Assembly (NCBI RefSeq): GCF_002979475.1
Contig: NZ_PCOY01000012.1
Span: forward strand, 38,225-102,224
DNA from: Microbacterium sp. MYb62
GTDB lineage: Bacteria > Actinomycetota > Actinomycetes > Actinomycetales > Microbacteriaceae
Direction of reading: 5' to 3'
DNA: 64,000 nt
In this document: piece by piece, positions 1 to 10,908 of the stretch
How the letters are laid out: every line of letters begins with the position of its first letter
Position numbering within the stretch: position 1 is the stretch's first letter
Notes under the pieces: model-generated
The model's input: only the letters and a program-made list of their open reading frames with translations
Told to the model about the DNA's origin: nothing
The model's database searches: none
Made by a program: the position numbers and the translations under genes

Positions 1-933
1 ATGAACTTCGGCAGCCGCACCGACGAGGCCACCTCCCGTGCGATCCTCGACCGCTTCGTCGAGGCCGGAGGCACCTTCATCGACACGGCCAACAACTACA
101 GCCTCTGGGCGGGCGGGGACGGCCGCGACAGCGAAGACCTCCTCGGGCGGTGGATGAGCGACCGCGGAAACCGCGACTCCCTCCGCATCGCCACCAAGCT
201 CGGCGCCGCGCAGAAGGACCCGTCCAAGCCGCTGTCGAACACTCCGCCGACGAACTTCGAGGGACTCTCGGCCGAGGTCATCCGCCGGCAGGCCCCGGAG
301 AGCGCCCGCCACCTCGGCATCGACCACATCGACGTCCTCTACGGCCACGTCGACGACCGCGACGTCGCTCTCACCGAGACGATCGGCGCCTTCGGGGAGC
401 TGCAGCGCGAGGGCCTCGTCGGCATCACCGGCATCTCCAACGTCCCCACCTGGCGCGTCGTGGAGGCGCGGGAGGAGGCGCAGCGGCAGGGCATCGCCCC
501 CTACGGCGTGGTGCAGCAGCAGTACAGCTACCTGTACCCGGCGCCGCGCATCGGACGGAACAACTTCGTCACCCCCGACCTGCTCGACTACGCGGCATCC
601 ACCGGCACACCCGAGCGTCCACCGCTCGCCATCACCGTGTACTCGCCGCTGCATCAGGGCGGGATCGCACGACTCGACAAGGCCCTGTGGGGAGGCGTCG
701 ACCACCCGAGCAGCCACGCACGTCGCGCTCTGCTGCACGAGGTGGCCGCGGACATCGGTGCGACGCCGAACCAGGTCGCGCTCGCGTGGCTTCTCGGCGC
801 GGAGGTCCCGGTGATCCCCGTCGTGGGAGTGTCGTCGCTCGCCCAGTTGGAGGAGGCGCTGGGAGCCGCCGACCTCGTGCTGGACGCCGAGGTGCGCGAG
901 CGCCTCGACGCCGAGCCCGTCGACGCGCGCTGA
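1..933 (+). CDS. Aldo/keto reductase, 5' end cut off by the window
   Basis: This is an NAD(P)H-dependent oxidoreductase of the aldo/keto reductase (AKR) superfamily, acting on an unknown carbonyl substrate in the cytoplasm. The visible 310 residues carry the usual catalytic set: Asp28 and Tyr33 in DTANNYS, Lys66 in IATKLG and His116 in YGHVDD. The C-terminal half has the expected cofactor-binding stretch (PVIPVVGVSS). The ATG at base 1 is probably not the true start. The sequence opens with MNFGSRTDEA, which in this family follows about 15-20 residues of an N-terminal strand ending in a GTMNFG-like turn, so the gene most likely begins upstream of the window. The next gene converges on it with a 25 bp gap. 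The family call is secure; the substrate is not visible. Confidence 0.9.
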   Translation: MNFGSRTDEATSRAILDRFVEAGGTFIDTANNYSLWAGGDGRDSEDLLGRWMSDRGNRDSLRIATKLGAAQKDPSKPLSNTPPTNFEGLSAEVIRRQAPESARHLGIDHIDVLYGHVDDRDVALTETIGAFGELQREGLVGITGISNVPTWRVVEAREEAQRQGIAPYGVVQQQYSYLYPAPRIGRNNFVTPDLLDYAASTGTPERPPLAITVYSPLHQGGIARLDKALWGGVDHPSSHARRALLHEVAADIGATPNQVALAWLLGAEVPVIPVVGVSSLAQLEEALGAADLVLDAEVRERLDAEPVDAR

Positions 934-958
934 GGCGCCGCAGTTCAGGCTCCGCGGG

Positions 959-1390
959 TCAGGCGCCGTAGGAGGCGGGCAGCGCGCAGTAGTCGGCGAA
1001 CCGCCGCGTCGGATTCTCGGGATCGGTCACATCCACGATCGAGCCCGCGACCGTGTGCGGCGGCTCGTCGCCGGCCAGCTGCCACACCGCGTAGTTCCAC
1101 ATGCCCCTGGAGCGCTCGCCGAGCAGGCCTGCGGGCCCGGAGACGAGCAGGACGTCGTCGCTCTTCGGGCCCTCGCGGAACGCGGTGACCAGAGCGCGGA
1201 GCCCGGTCTCGTCGCCATCTGCCGAATGTTCGCGGATGACCTGCTGGTCGACGGCGCTCAGGGCCGCGGAGAGCGCATCGGCCGCGAGGCGCGAGCGCTC
1301 GGCATCCGCTCCGGCGACCGCGAGCAGACGCCGGCCACGCGGGTAGAAGTGCAGGAACTCGGAGGCGATGTCCGCCCAGACGTCGGTCAT
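959..1390 (-). CDS. Hypothetical protein resembling a degenerate uridine-kinase-like P-loop protein
   Basis: A 143-residue cytoplasmic protein with no confident function. Its layout resembles the uridine kinase-like proteins of Actinobacteria: an N-terminal strand and helix (RRLLAVAGADAERSRLAADAL) where a Walker A loop would sit, a middle DDVLLVSGPAGLL where kinases have a strand ending in DG, and a late DVTDPENPTRRF resembling the DNTDPENP element of that family. The glycine-rich GxxGxGKS/T loop is absent, so ATP binding by the normal route looks lost. It may be a non-catalytic paralogue. The start ATG at 1390 is followed by TDVWADIASEF. It is convergent with the aldo/keto reductase and lies downstream of aceB on the same strand, separated from it by a terminator. 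Confidence 0.6.
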   Translation of the reverse strand: MTDVWADIASEFLHFYPRGRRLLAVAGADAERSRLAADALSAALSAVDQQVIREHSADGDETGLRALVTAFREGPKSDDVLLVSGPAGLLGERSRGMWNYAVWQLAGDEPPHTVAGSIVDVTDPENPTRRFADYCALPASYGA

Positions 1391-1459
1391 GCCATCAGGC
1401 TACGCCTGCCTGCCGGCACCGGCTCCGGGCACGAGTGGCGGCCCCGGTCCCTGGCGCGC

Positions 1460-1497
1460 AAGAAACCCCGGAACCTGGCATCCGCCACGGTCCGGGG
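1460..1497 (-). terminator. Rho-independent terminator after aceB
   Basis: On the minus strand CCCCGGA (1497-1491) pairs with TCCGGGG (1472-1466), the inner arms add further pairs (TGGC with GCCA), and TTTCTT follows. It starts 14 bp past the aceB stop. Stem plus T-run is the standard intrinsic terminator layout. Confidence 0.7.
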
Positions 1498-1510
1498 CCC
1501 TCGCGTGCGC

Positions 1511-3181
<1,671 letters not shown>

Positions 3182-3218
3182 GATCGTGAGTCCTTCAGTT
3201 GGTGTCGAACGATGCGAC

Positions 3219-3249
3219 AAAAGGGGCCACGCGCGCGGAGGGGGCGTGG
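3219..3249 (-). terminator. Intercistronic stem-loop with T-run between aceA and aceB
   Basis: On the minus strand CCACGC (3249-3244) pairs with GCGTGG (3232-3227) around an 11-nt loop, followed by CCCCTTTT. It begins 2 bp after the aceA stop. It could be a partial terminator or an mRNA-processing element that keeps aceB below aceA. Confidence 0.45.
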
Positions 3250-3251
3250 GG

Positions 3252-4577
<1,326 letters not shown>

Positions 4578-4682
4578 GGTGTCTCCTCGGTGGATCCGGC
4601 GGCTGTGCCGGTGTGGCGTGGTTCCACTGTGCGTGAAGTTCAGGGGTATGACCGACCGAATCCGGGGAGAAGATCCGCCGAA

Positions 4683-4703
4683 ATTCTGTTTCTGTGACAG
4701 AAT
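4683..4703. promoter_or_regulatory. Candidate operator between aceA and the RamB-like gene
   Basis: TTCTGTGACAGAA (4690-4702) is a perfect 13-bp palindrome, and a third half-site TTCTGT abuts it at 4684-4689, so ATTCTGT (4683-4689) and ACAGAAT (4697-4703) also form an inverted repeat. It ends 7 bp before the regulator's ATG and lies 106 bp from the aceA start. That position suits autorepression plus control of aceA. The half-site differs from the A/GCTTTGCAAA-type motif known for Corynebacterium RamB. Confidence 0.6.
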
Positions 4704-4710
4704 CGGCCGC

Positions 4711-6162
4711 ATGAGCACCATCGACGCTGCAGAAGAGACCGACGCCCTCACAATCGGTCGCCGCATCCGCCAGCTCCGCACGGCGAAGGGCATGACCCTC
4801 GACGACCTCGCCTCCGCCGTCGATCGGGCGCCGAGCCAGATGTCGATGATCGAGACCGGCAAGCGCGAACCCAAGCTCACGCAGCTGCAGACGATCGCCC
4901 GGGCACTCGGGGTCACGATCGATGCGCTGCTGGAGGGCGAGCCGCTCGACGAGCGCAGCGCCGTCGAGATCGCACTCGAGCGGGCGATGAAGGGGCAGAC
5001 GTTCCAGGCGCTGGGCATCGAGCCGTTCCGCATCGCGAAGAGCCTGCCCACGGATGCGCTCAAGGCCCTGCTCGCGCTGCACGGCGAGATCGACCGGCTC
5101 AAGGACGAGCGGGCGGCGACGCCGGAGGAGGCCCGGCGGGCGAACGTCGAGCTGCGGCACCTCATGCGACGACAGGACAACCACTTCGCCGATCTCGAGG
5201 GAAAGGCCGCCGAGATCCTCGCCGCCGTCGGTCATCCGGGAGGTCCGCTCACGCAGCGCACGGCATCCGAGATCGCCGCCTACCTGGGGTTCACCCTGCA
5301 CTACGCGCCGGATCTGCCGCAGACCACCCGCAGTGTCGCCGACCTCGCGAACGGCCGGCTCTACCTGTCGAGCAGCGTGCCCGCGAAGGGCGATGCCCGC
5401 ACCGCGGTGCTGCAGGCGCTGTCGAGCCGCATCCTCGGCCACGCCGAACCCCGCAGCTACGCCGAGTTCCTGCGGCAGCGCGTGGAGACCAACTACCTCA
5501 CCGGGGCGCTCCTCATCCCGGAGGCGCACGTCGTCCCCTCGTTGAAAGACGCCAAGCAGCGGCGGGCGATCTCGATCGAAGACCTGCGCGACGCCTATTC
5601 GGTGTCGTATGAGACGGCGGCGCACCGCTTCACGAACCTCGCGACCAGGCATCTCGACATCCCGGTGCACTTCCTGAAGGTGCACGAGTCGGGCACGATC
5701 ACGAAGGCGTACGAGAACGACGACGTGAACTTCCCGACCGACCGCCTCGGGGCCATCGAGGGGCAGATGTGCTGCCGCCGGTGGACCTCGCGCGTGGTGT
5801 TCGACGAGGACGACCGCTTCAACCCGTACTACCAGTACACCGACACCGGCAACGGCACCTACTGGTGCACGGCGCGGGTCGAGTCGTCGAGCGAGGGGCT
5901 GCACTCGGTGAGTGTGGGAGTGCGCTTCGACGACACGAAATGGTTCGTGGGCCGCGACACGGCGCACCGCGGCGTCTCGAAGCACTCGGTCGAGGTGTGC
6001 TGTCGCCGGGCGCCCGCCGATCTGGAGGACCGCTGGCGCGAGAACTCCTGGCCCAATGTGAAGACCCCGCGCACGTTGCTGGCGACCCTCCCGACCGGCG
6101 CTTTCCCCGGCGTCGACACCACCGACGTGTACGAGTTCCTCGAGGCGCACGCCCCGCGGTGA
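4711..6162 (+). CDS. ramB: RamB-like regulator of acetate metabolism (XRE-type HTH with IrrE-like and DUF2083 domains)
   Basis: A 483-residue DNA-binding regulator. Residues about 14-70 form an XRE-type helix-turn-helix ([17 protein letters not shown], then [16 protein letters not shown]). The middle region corresponds to the IrrE/ImmA-like domain of this family but lacks a clear HExxH metalloprotease motif. The C-terminal third, with MCCRRWTSR and YWCTARV, matches the DUF2083/short-chain-fatty-acyl regulator domain of RamB, ScfR and PrpR-type proteins. RamB of Corynebacterium represses aceA and aceB during growth on sugars, and the divergent position next to aceA supports the same role here. 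I chose the ATG at 4711 because the HTH follows directly. There is no good Shine-Dalgarno and the operator-like palindrome ends 7 bp upstream, so the mRNA may be leaderless. Propionate metabolism is an alternative target. Confidence 0.88.
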   Translation: MSTIDAAEETDALTIGRRIRQLRTAKGMTLDDLASAVDRAPSQMSMIETGKREPKLTQLQTIARALGVTIDALLEGEPLDERSAVEIALERAMKGQTFQALGIEPFRIAKSLPTDALKALLALHGEIDRLKDERAATPEEARRANVELRHLMRRQDNHFADLEGKAAEILAAVGHPGGPLTQRTASEIAAYLGFTLHYAPDLPQTTRSVADLANGRLYLSSSVPAKGDARTAVLQALSSRILGHAEPRSYAEFLRQRVETNYLTGALLIPEAHVVPSLKDAKQRRAISIEDLRDAYSVSYETAAHRFTNLATRHLDIPVHFLKVHESGTITKAYENDDVNFPTDRLGAIEGQMCCRRWTSRVVFDEDDRFNPYYQYTDTGNGTYWCTARVESSSEGLHSVSVGVRFDDTKWFVGRDTAHRGVSKHSVEVCCRRAPADLEDRWRENSWPNVKTPRTLLATLPTGAFPGVDTTDVYEFLEAHAPR

Positions 6163-6224
6163 CCGCGGCCCCTCTGCCTCTTCCACCCCTCCGCCGCGGT
6201 CGCACCGGGAGCAGGGGTTGAGCG

Positions 6225-6256
6225 AACACTGAACACGTGTTAGGTTTTCGCGTGTT
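6225..6256. promoter_or_regulatory. Candidate operator upstream of the glucanase-like gene
   Basis: AACACGTGTT (6232-6241) is a perfect 10-bp palindrome. It is flanked by one more AACAC (6225-6229) and one more GTGTT (6252-6256), so AACACG (6232-6237) and CGTGTT (6251-6256) also form a spaced inverted repeat. It lies 45-76 bp before the start at 6301. The binding protein is not known; the TetR-type product of 7895 is one possibility. Confidence 0.4.
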
Positions 6257-6300
6257 GAGTGGCTCCGGTCAGCGGCGCCCGTTCTCGATGAGGAGACACG

Positions 6301-7857
6301 ATGAAGCGGTGGATGAGCACACTGGCGACGGTCGGGCTGGTCGTCTCGGGATTGGCCCTCGCCGGGCCGGCTGCGGCGGGAGACGGTCGTCAGGGCAACG
6401 CGGAACTGAAGCGCTGGGCGCAGGACACCTGGGGTTCCCTGGTGGCCATGACCGACGAGGAGACGGGCCTGCCCGCCGACAACGTCACCGGCGATCTGCA
6501 GACCCCCAGTGCCTACACCTCGCCGACGAACATCGGCGGATACCTGTGGTCGACCGTCACGGCGAGAGACCTCGGCATCATCGGCGCCGACGAGGCGCGC
6601 ATCCGCATGTCCGCCACGCTCGACACCCTCGAGGGGCTCGAGCGCAACGACGCAAGCGGGATGTTCTACAACTGGTACTCGCCGACGACGGGGGAGAAAC
6701 TGACGACCTGGCCCGACTCCGGTGATCCGGTGTATCCGTTCCTCAGCACGGTGGACAACGGATGGCTCGCCGCGGCTCTGCGCATCGTGCGCGAGGCCGA
6801 CCCCACGCTCGCGGTGCAGGCCGACGCCCTCTATGACTCGATGGACTTCGCCTCGTTCTTCGACCCCGCCGGCGCCGCCGGCCTCCCCGCCGGCACCAAC
6901 CGCGGCGGCTTCTGGGACGAGGTGCCGCCGGAGTGCAGCGTCGCTGCGCCGATGTACAACGGATCGGGCGAGACCGCGTACTACACGTGCCACCACTACG
7001 ACACGACCGTGAGCGAGAGCCGCATCGCGACCTACCTCGGCATCGCCAACGGTCAGATCCCGGCGACCGCCTTGTACGGCACGCACCGCACGATGCCGCC
7101 GGGCTGTGACTGGGCCTGGCAGGAGCAGCTCCCCGAGGGCGAGTACCGCACCTACAGCGGCGTCGAGGTCTGGGAGGGGGCGTACAGCTCCGACGGGATG
7201 TCGTTCGTTCCGAGCTGGGGCGGCAGCATGTTCGAGTCGCTGATGCCCGACCTGCTCGTCCCTGAGACGAAGTGGGGGCCGAAATCGTGGAAGCTCAATC
7301 ATCCGATCACAGTCGCCGTGCAGAAGCAGCATGGGCTCGACGAGGCCGGCTACGGATACTGGGGCTTCTCGCCCGCGAGCAATCCCTTCGGCGGATACGC
7401 GGAGTACGGCGTCGACATCGCGGGGATGCGCTCTGACGGCTACACGTCCGACGCCGAGAAGACCGACGTCGACGTCGACCGACCGGGATGCACGGTGGGC
7501 AAGAATCCCGCCCCCGAGTTCGGTGACGGCGTGGTGACGCCGCATGCGGCATTCCTCGCGCTGCCCTACGACCGCAAGGGCGTGCTGAGCAACCTCGAAG
7601 GAATCGAGAACGACCTCGGCGCCTACGGTCCCGGCGGGTTCTACGACGCGGTCGCGGTGAAGAGCGGCACGATCGCCGAGCGCTACCTGTCGCTCGACCA
7701 GTCGATGATCATGGCGGCGATCGGCAACGAGCTCACGAAGGATAAGCTCAAGGACTACTTCGTGGATCGCCAGATGGAGAAGCTTCTGCGTCCCGCGATG
7801 CGACAGCAGGAATTCGGCTCGTCGTGGGGAGCAGGAGGCGACGGCTACAAGAGCTGA
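6301..7857 (+). CDS. Secreted glucoamylase-like / GH144-type beta-glucanase
   Basis: A 518-residue exported protein with a clear signal peptide (residues 1-27: basic start, hydrophobic core, then GPAAAG). The mature part is built like the glycoamylase domain (PF10091) seen in GH144 endo-beta-1,2-glucanases and at the C-terminus of cyclic-glucan synthases. Shared landmarks are LSTVDNGWLAAAL, YSSDGMSFVPSWGGSMFESLMPDL, WGFSPASNPFGGY and VVTPHAAFLALPYDRKGVL. It would cut an extracellular beta-glucan outside the cell, but the substrate is inferred from the family only. The start is supported by GAGGAGA 6 bp upstream. A palindromic cluster lies in the promoter region and a TetR regulator follows 37 bp after the stop, so these two may form a small regulated unit. 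Confidence 0.75.
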   Translation: MKRWMSTLATVGLVVSGLALAGPAAAGDGRQGNAELKRWAQDTWGSLVAMTDEETGLPADNVTGDLQTPSAYTSPTNIGGYLWSTVTARDLGIIGADEARIRMSATLDTLEGLERNDASGMFYNWYSPTTGEKLTTWPDSGDPVYPFLSTVDNGWLAAALRIVREADPTLAVQADALYDSMDFASFFDPAGAAGLPAGTNRGGFWDEVPPECSVAAPMYNGSGETAYYTCHHYDTTVSESRIATYLGIANGQIPATALYGTHRTMPPGCDWAWQEQLPEGEYRTYSGVEVWEGAYSSDGMSFVPSWGGSMFESLMPDLLVPETKWGPKSWKLNHPITVAVQKQHGLDEAGYGYWGFSPASNPFGGYAEYGVDIAGMRSDGYTSDAEKTDVDVDRPGCTVGKNPAPEFGDGVVTPHAAFLALPYDRKGVLSNLEGIENDLGAYGPGGFYDAVAVKSGTIAERYLSLDQSMIMAAIGNELTKDKLKDYFVDRQMEKLLRPAMRQQEFGSSWGAGGDGYKS

Positions 7858-7894
7858 ACCGCTTCTTCCCCACCCCGAGGGATGGGAGTGGGCG

Positions 7895-8515
7895 GTGGGA
7901 GCGGACGGTCAGTCGGCGGCAGGGCGTGGTTCCCGTGGCCCGTACGCCACGGGGCAGGCGCGACGGCAGGCGATCGTCGACGAGGCGCTCGTGGTCTTCT
8001 CCCGGACCGGTTTCCACGGCGGGTCCCTGCGCGAGATCGCCAAGCGCGTCGGTGTGACCCCGGCCGGTCTCCTGCACCACTTCGCCGACAAGGAGGAGCT
8101 GTTCGCCGAGGTGCTGCACCAGCGCGACGAGAAGGTGCGTGCGGCGGCGGGGGACCCCGCCGAGCACACCCTCCTCGAGCAGGCGAAGAGAGTCGTCGCC
8201 CACAACCAGACCTCGCGCGGCCTCACTTCGCTGTACGCCATCGTGTCGGCTGAGGCGACCGACCCCGAGCATCCCTCGCACGCCGACTTCGCGGCGCGCT
8301 ACCGGACGCGGGCCGACGCGGCGGAGGAGATCCTCCGCCGGGGGCAGGAGGCGGGCGAGGTCAGAGCCGACATCGACCCCGTGCTCGCCGCACGTCTGAT
8401 CAGCGCCGTGATGGACGGCATCCAGCTGCAGTGGCTGCTGGACGAGTCGGTCGACATGGTCCCCCTCTTCGACGAGTTCGTGCGCCGCTACCTGTACCCC
8501 GCAGAAGCCCCGTGA
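7895..8515 (+). CDS. TetR/AcrR-family regulator
   Basis: A 206-residue one-component regulator. Residues about 20-65 form the TetR HTH (ARRQAIVDEALVVFSRTGFHGGSLREIAKRVGVTPAGLLHHF), followed by KEELFAEVL at the start of the ligand-binding helices. The C-terminal part (RGLTSLYAIVSAEATDPEHP and later helices) is typical of TetR proteins near sugar or lipid genes. The start used is GTG at 7895, preceded by GGGAG at suitable distance. It is co-oriented with the glucanase-like gene 37 bp upstream and may control it. Its ligand is unknown. Confidence 0.85.
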   Translation: MGADGQSAAGRGSRGPYATGQARRQAIVDEALVVFSRTGFHGGSLREIAKRVGVTPAGLLHHFADKEELFAEVLHQRDEKVRAAAGDPAEHTLLEQAKRVVAHNQTSRGLTSLYAIVSAEATDPEHPSHADFAARYRTRADAAEEILRRGQEAGEVRADIDPVLAARLISAVMDGIQLQWLLDESVDMVPLFDEFVRRYLYPAEAP

Positions 8516-8555
8516 GCGGCGAGGCTCCTCCGCGCTCCGCCGGGGCGGTTCGGGC

Positions 8556-9404
8556 TCACGCCAGGAAGCGGGCGACGCGAGCGTTGAAGGCATCCGGATG
8601 CGTCGCGAAGCCCATGTGCAGCGGGATCGTGTCGAACTCGGCATCCGGCATCTTCGCTGCGACCCAGGCGCCGGCATCTGACGCCCAGTCCTCTCGCGCG
8701 AGGAAGAGTGTCGGCACCGCGGCGCTCGCGGCCGTCGCCTCGGACGAGTAGTCGCTGGTCGCGCCGTCCATCACGGTCGCGACGGCCACGTGCTCCGGGG
8801 TCTGCATCCCCAGCTCGACCACCCGGGCGACGTCCGGCGAGGAGGCGTCCTCATCGCCGATCATGTATCCGGCATACGCGGTCCAGAAGCCGAGACGGTC
8901 GTCGAGCACGGCCCGCTGCAGTCCGACGATCCCGTCGTGGGTGAGCGGCGCCTCGCCCCATTCCGACGCGTCATCGGGGTCGGCGGGCACCTTCGGCGTC
9001 TCGTCGACGAGCACGAGGCGCTCGATCCGATCCGTACCGTGGGAGCGGATGTAGCTCAAGGCATCGAGCACACCGAAGGACCACCCCAGCAGCACGAAGC
9101 GGTCGAGGTCGAGGGCATCGACGAGTGCGGCGAGGTCGTGTCCGCGCTGCGTGAACGTGTTGCCCGTGAGCGGCCGGCTCGACCCGCCCTGCCCGCGAGG
9201 GTCGACGGCGATCACGTCGAAGCGGTCGGCGAGTCCGGTCAGCTGATGCACGAAGAAGTCCGCCGAGCAGGTCCAGCCGGGGAGCATCACGATCGGCGTG
9301 CCGGTACCCGTCCGAAGCACGCGCAGCGCCACGTCATCGGCGACGGCGACCTCGGTGATCGAGACGGTCGTCGGGAGGGGAGGGAGCACGGGAGATGTCG
9401 TCAT
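8556..9404 (-). CDS. Alpha/beta hydrolase
   Basis: A 282-residue cytoplasmic hydrolase of the alpha/beta fold, probably an esterase, lactonase or haloperoxidase-like enzyme. The oxyanion-hole region is VMLPGWTCSADFF, the nucleophile elbow is GWSFG (Ser), and the late PLHMGFATHPDAFN supplies the histidine. The reading frame runs open far upstream, but the family's N-terminus starts at MTTSPVLPPLPTT, so I set the start at the ATG at 9404. It is convergent with the TetR gene (40 bp gap) and 49 bp downstream of the hypothetical gene at 9454-10116. The substrate cannot be read from the sequence. Confidence 0.85.
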   Translation of the reverse strand: MTTSPVLPPLPTTVSITEVAVADDVALRVLRTGTGTPIVMLPGWTCSADFFVHQLTGLADRFDVIAVDPRGQGGSSRPLTGNTFTQRGHDLAALVDALDLDRFVLLGWSFGVLDALSYIRSHGTDRIERLVLVDETPKVPADPDDASEWGEAPLTHDGIVGLQRAVLDDRLGFWTAYAGYMIGDEDASSPDVARVVELGMQTPEHVAVATVMDGATSDYSSEATAASAAVPTLFLAREDWASDAGAWVAAKMPDAEFDTIPLHMGFATHPDAFNARVARFLA

Positions 9405-9453
9405 GGGTTCATCATGGCCGATCCCGAGGCCTGGCCGGGAGGGAGTAGTCCTC

Positions 9454-10116
9454 CTAGTCCGCGTTCCAGCGCAGGCGCGGATCGGCGGTGAACGCGGCGA
9501 GCGGGGTCGTCGCGTCGGCGACGGGGAACAAGGTGACCAGCAGGGGTGCCGCCCCTGGAGTCGGCGCGACGGCGTAGGCCAGCGCGGCGGGTCCCCGTGC
9601 GGCGCCGAGGGCCACGCGAACCATCCGTCCTTCGAGGCTCTGTTCGGCCCCTGCAGCCGGAGCGGAGAGAAGGGCGGATGCCGCGGACGTCGCCCGCTCG
9701 AGCAGGGTGGGCCCCGCGTGCCAGGGATGGAATGCATCGTCCGGAAGGCCGCACGCCCGCGCGAGCGCGTGCTGTGTCCAGCGGTCGCGCTTGAGCCCGT
9801 AGGGCGTGACCTCCTGCGAGAGCAGGTAGCCGTAGCAGTGCAGCAGGCCCGCATTGCCGACCGGCCAGTCCGCCGTGATGCCGGCCCGCCGATGCAGTTC
9901 CTCGAACAGGGCCTGCGGGATGACGGCCGTGCCGGTGTTCTCGTCGATGGTCGTCGATCGGCCCCACATCGCGAAGCGGTCGGCGCCGCGGTCGACGCGA
10001 ATCGCGGAGGCGAGCCAGGGGAGGGCGTCGACGGCGGCGTGCGCCCCCGCGGCGGTTCCATCGGCGGCGAGGGTCGCGGATCGCGTGAGCTGGGCGAGTT
10101 CGGACACGGCGCTCAA
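9454..10116 (-). CDS. Hypothetical protein, deaminase-like by weak resemblance
   Basis: A 220-residue protein I do not recognise with confidence. It has no signal peptide or membrane span. Residues about 35-130 (DRFAMWGRSTTIDENTG, NAGLLHCYGYLLSQEVTPYGLKRDRW) are moderately polar with conserved-looking aromatic residues, while the C-terminal half is alanine-rich. It reads like a small conserved actinobacterial protein. The start is uncertain: TTG at 10116 gives MSAVSELAQL without a strong ribosome binding site, and a GTG four codons in is possible. It is divergent from the HAD gene at 10226, with a 109 bp gap. Confidence 0.55.
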   Translation of the reverse strand: MSAVSELAQLTRSATLAADGTAAGAHAAVDALPWLASAIRVDRGADRFAMWGRSTTIDENTGTAVIPQALFEELHRRAGITADWPVGNAGLLHCYGYLLSQEVTPYGLKRDRWTQHALARACGLPDDAFHPWHAGPTLLERATSAASALLSAPAAGAEQSLEGRMVRVALGAARGPAALAYAVAPTPGAAPLLVTLFPVADATTPLAAFTADPRLRWNAD

Positions 10117-10225
10117 CTTACGCGATTCGCGTGGACGGATTGTTCACACGGCGTTCACACGCTCGGGACCTTCTGTCCACAATCGTTCCCCATGCTGGAC
10201 GGAGCGTCCCCACAGAAAGAACTCC

Positions 10226-10864
10226 GTGAACTCCATCCTCCTCTTCGATTTCGACGGCACCATCGCGCTCGGTGATGGCCCGGTCCTCGCCTACGCGCAG
10301 CAGGTCGCTGCCGCCCTCGGTGGTGACGACACCTTCGTCGACGTCATCCGCGCGGTCCTCACCTCCGCCGATGACGATGCACTCGACGGCTACGACGCCG
10401 TGCGCCGCGTCGCCGAGACCCGGGGCGCGGATGCGACCCTCCTCAGCACCGCATACCTCGCCAGCCGCGCGCAGCTCGGCACGGCGGAGGCGCCGATCGA
10501 CGCGCCCGAAGGCCTCGCCGATTTCCTCGAATCGGTCGATGCCGAACGGATCCTCGTCACGAACGCGCCGGCGATCCGCATCGTCGAAGCGCTCGAGGCG
10601 CTCGGTCTCCACGGGCTGTTCGACCGGATCGTCACCGGCGCCGGCAAGCCGAAGGGACTCGAGGCCGTGCTCGCCGCGCTCCCCGCCGACGCCCGCGTCC
10701 TGAGCATCGGCGACATCTGGCACAACGACCTCGCCCCCGCGCATGCCCGCGGCCACGCAACCGCGCTGATCGGCGGATTCTCCGACCCGAACGCCACCCC
10801 GACCTTCCGTGCCGCCGAGTTCTCGACGCTGGTACCCCAGCTCGAGGCCTGGCTCCGCGGCTGA
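10226..10864 (+). CDS. HAD-family phosphatase, first gene of a phosphonate-type uptake operon
   Basis: A 212-residue hydrolase of the haloacid dehalogenase superfamily. Motif I is DFDGT at residues 8-12 with the nucleophilic Asp, motif II is VTNAP, motif III includes the lysine of GKPKG, and motif IV is GDIWHND. These point to a phosphatase that releases phosphate from a small organic substrate. The start is GTG at 10226, with AGAAAG upstream. It lies 44 bp ahead of a PhnD-type binding protein in the same direction, so it probably acts on what the importer brings in. Its motifs do not single out phosphonatase (phosphonoacetaldehyde hydrolase), so the substrate stays open. Confidence 0.85.
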   Translation: MNSILLFDFDGTIALGDGPVLAYAQQVAAALGGDDTFVDVIRAVLTSADDDALDGYDAVRRVAETRGADATLLSTAYLASRAQLGTAEAPIDAPEGLADFLESVDAERILVTNAPAIRIVEALEALGLHGLFDRIVTGAGKPKGLEAVLAALPADARVLSIGDIWHNDLAPAHARGHATALIGGFSDPNATPTFRAAEFSTLVPQLEAWLRG

Positions 10865-10908
10865 AGCCACACCCTCCCTCACACACCCACACCCACCGAA
10901 GGATGACC

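Noticed and set aside
1..3. ATG at the first base as the start of the aldo/keto reductase
   Set aside because: The residues that follow match an internal stretch of the family; about 15-20 N-terminal residues are missing, so the gene begins outside the window.
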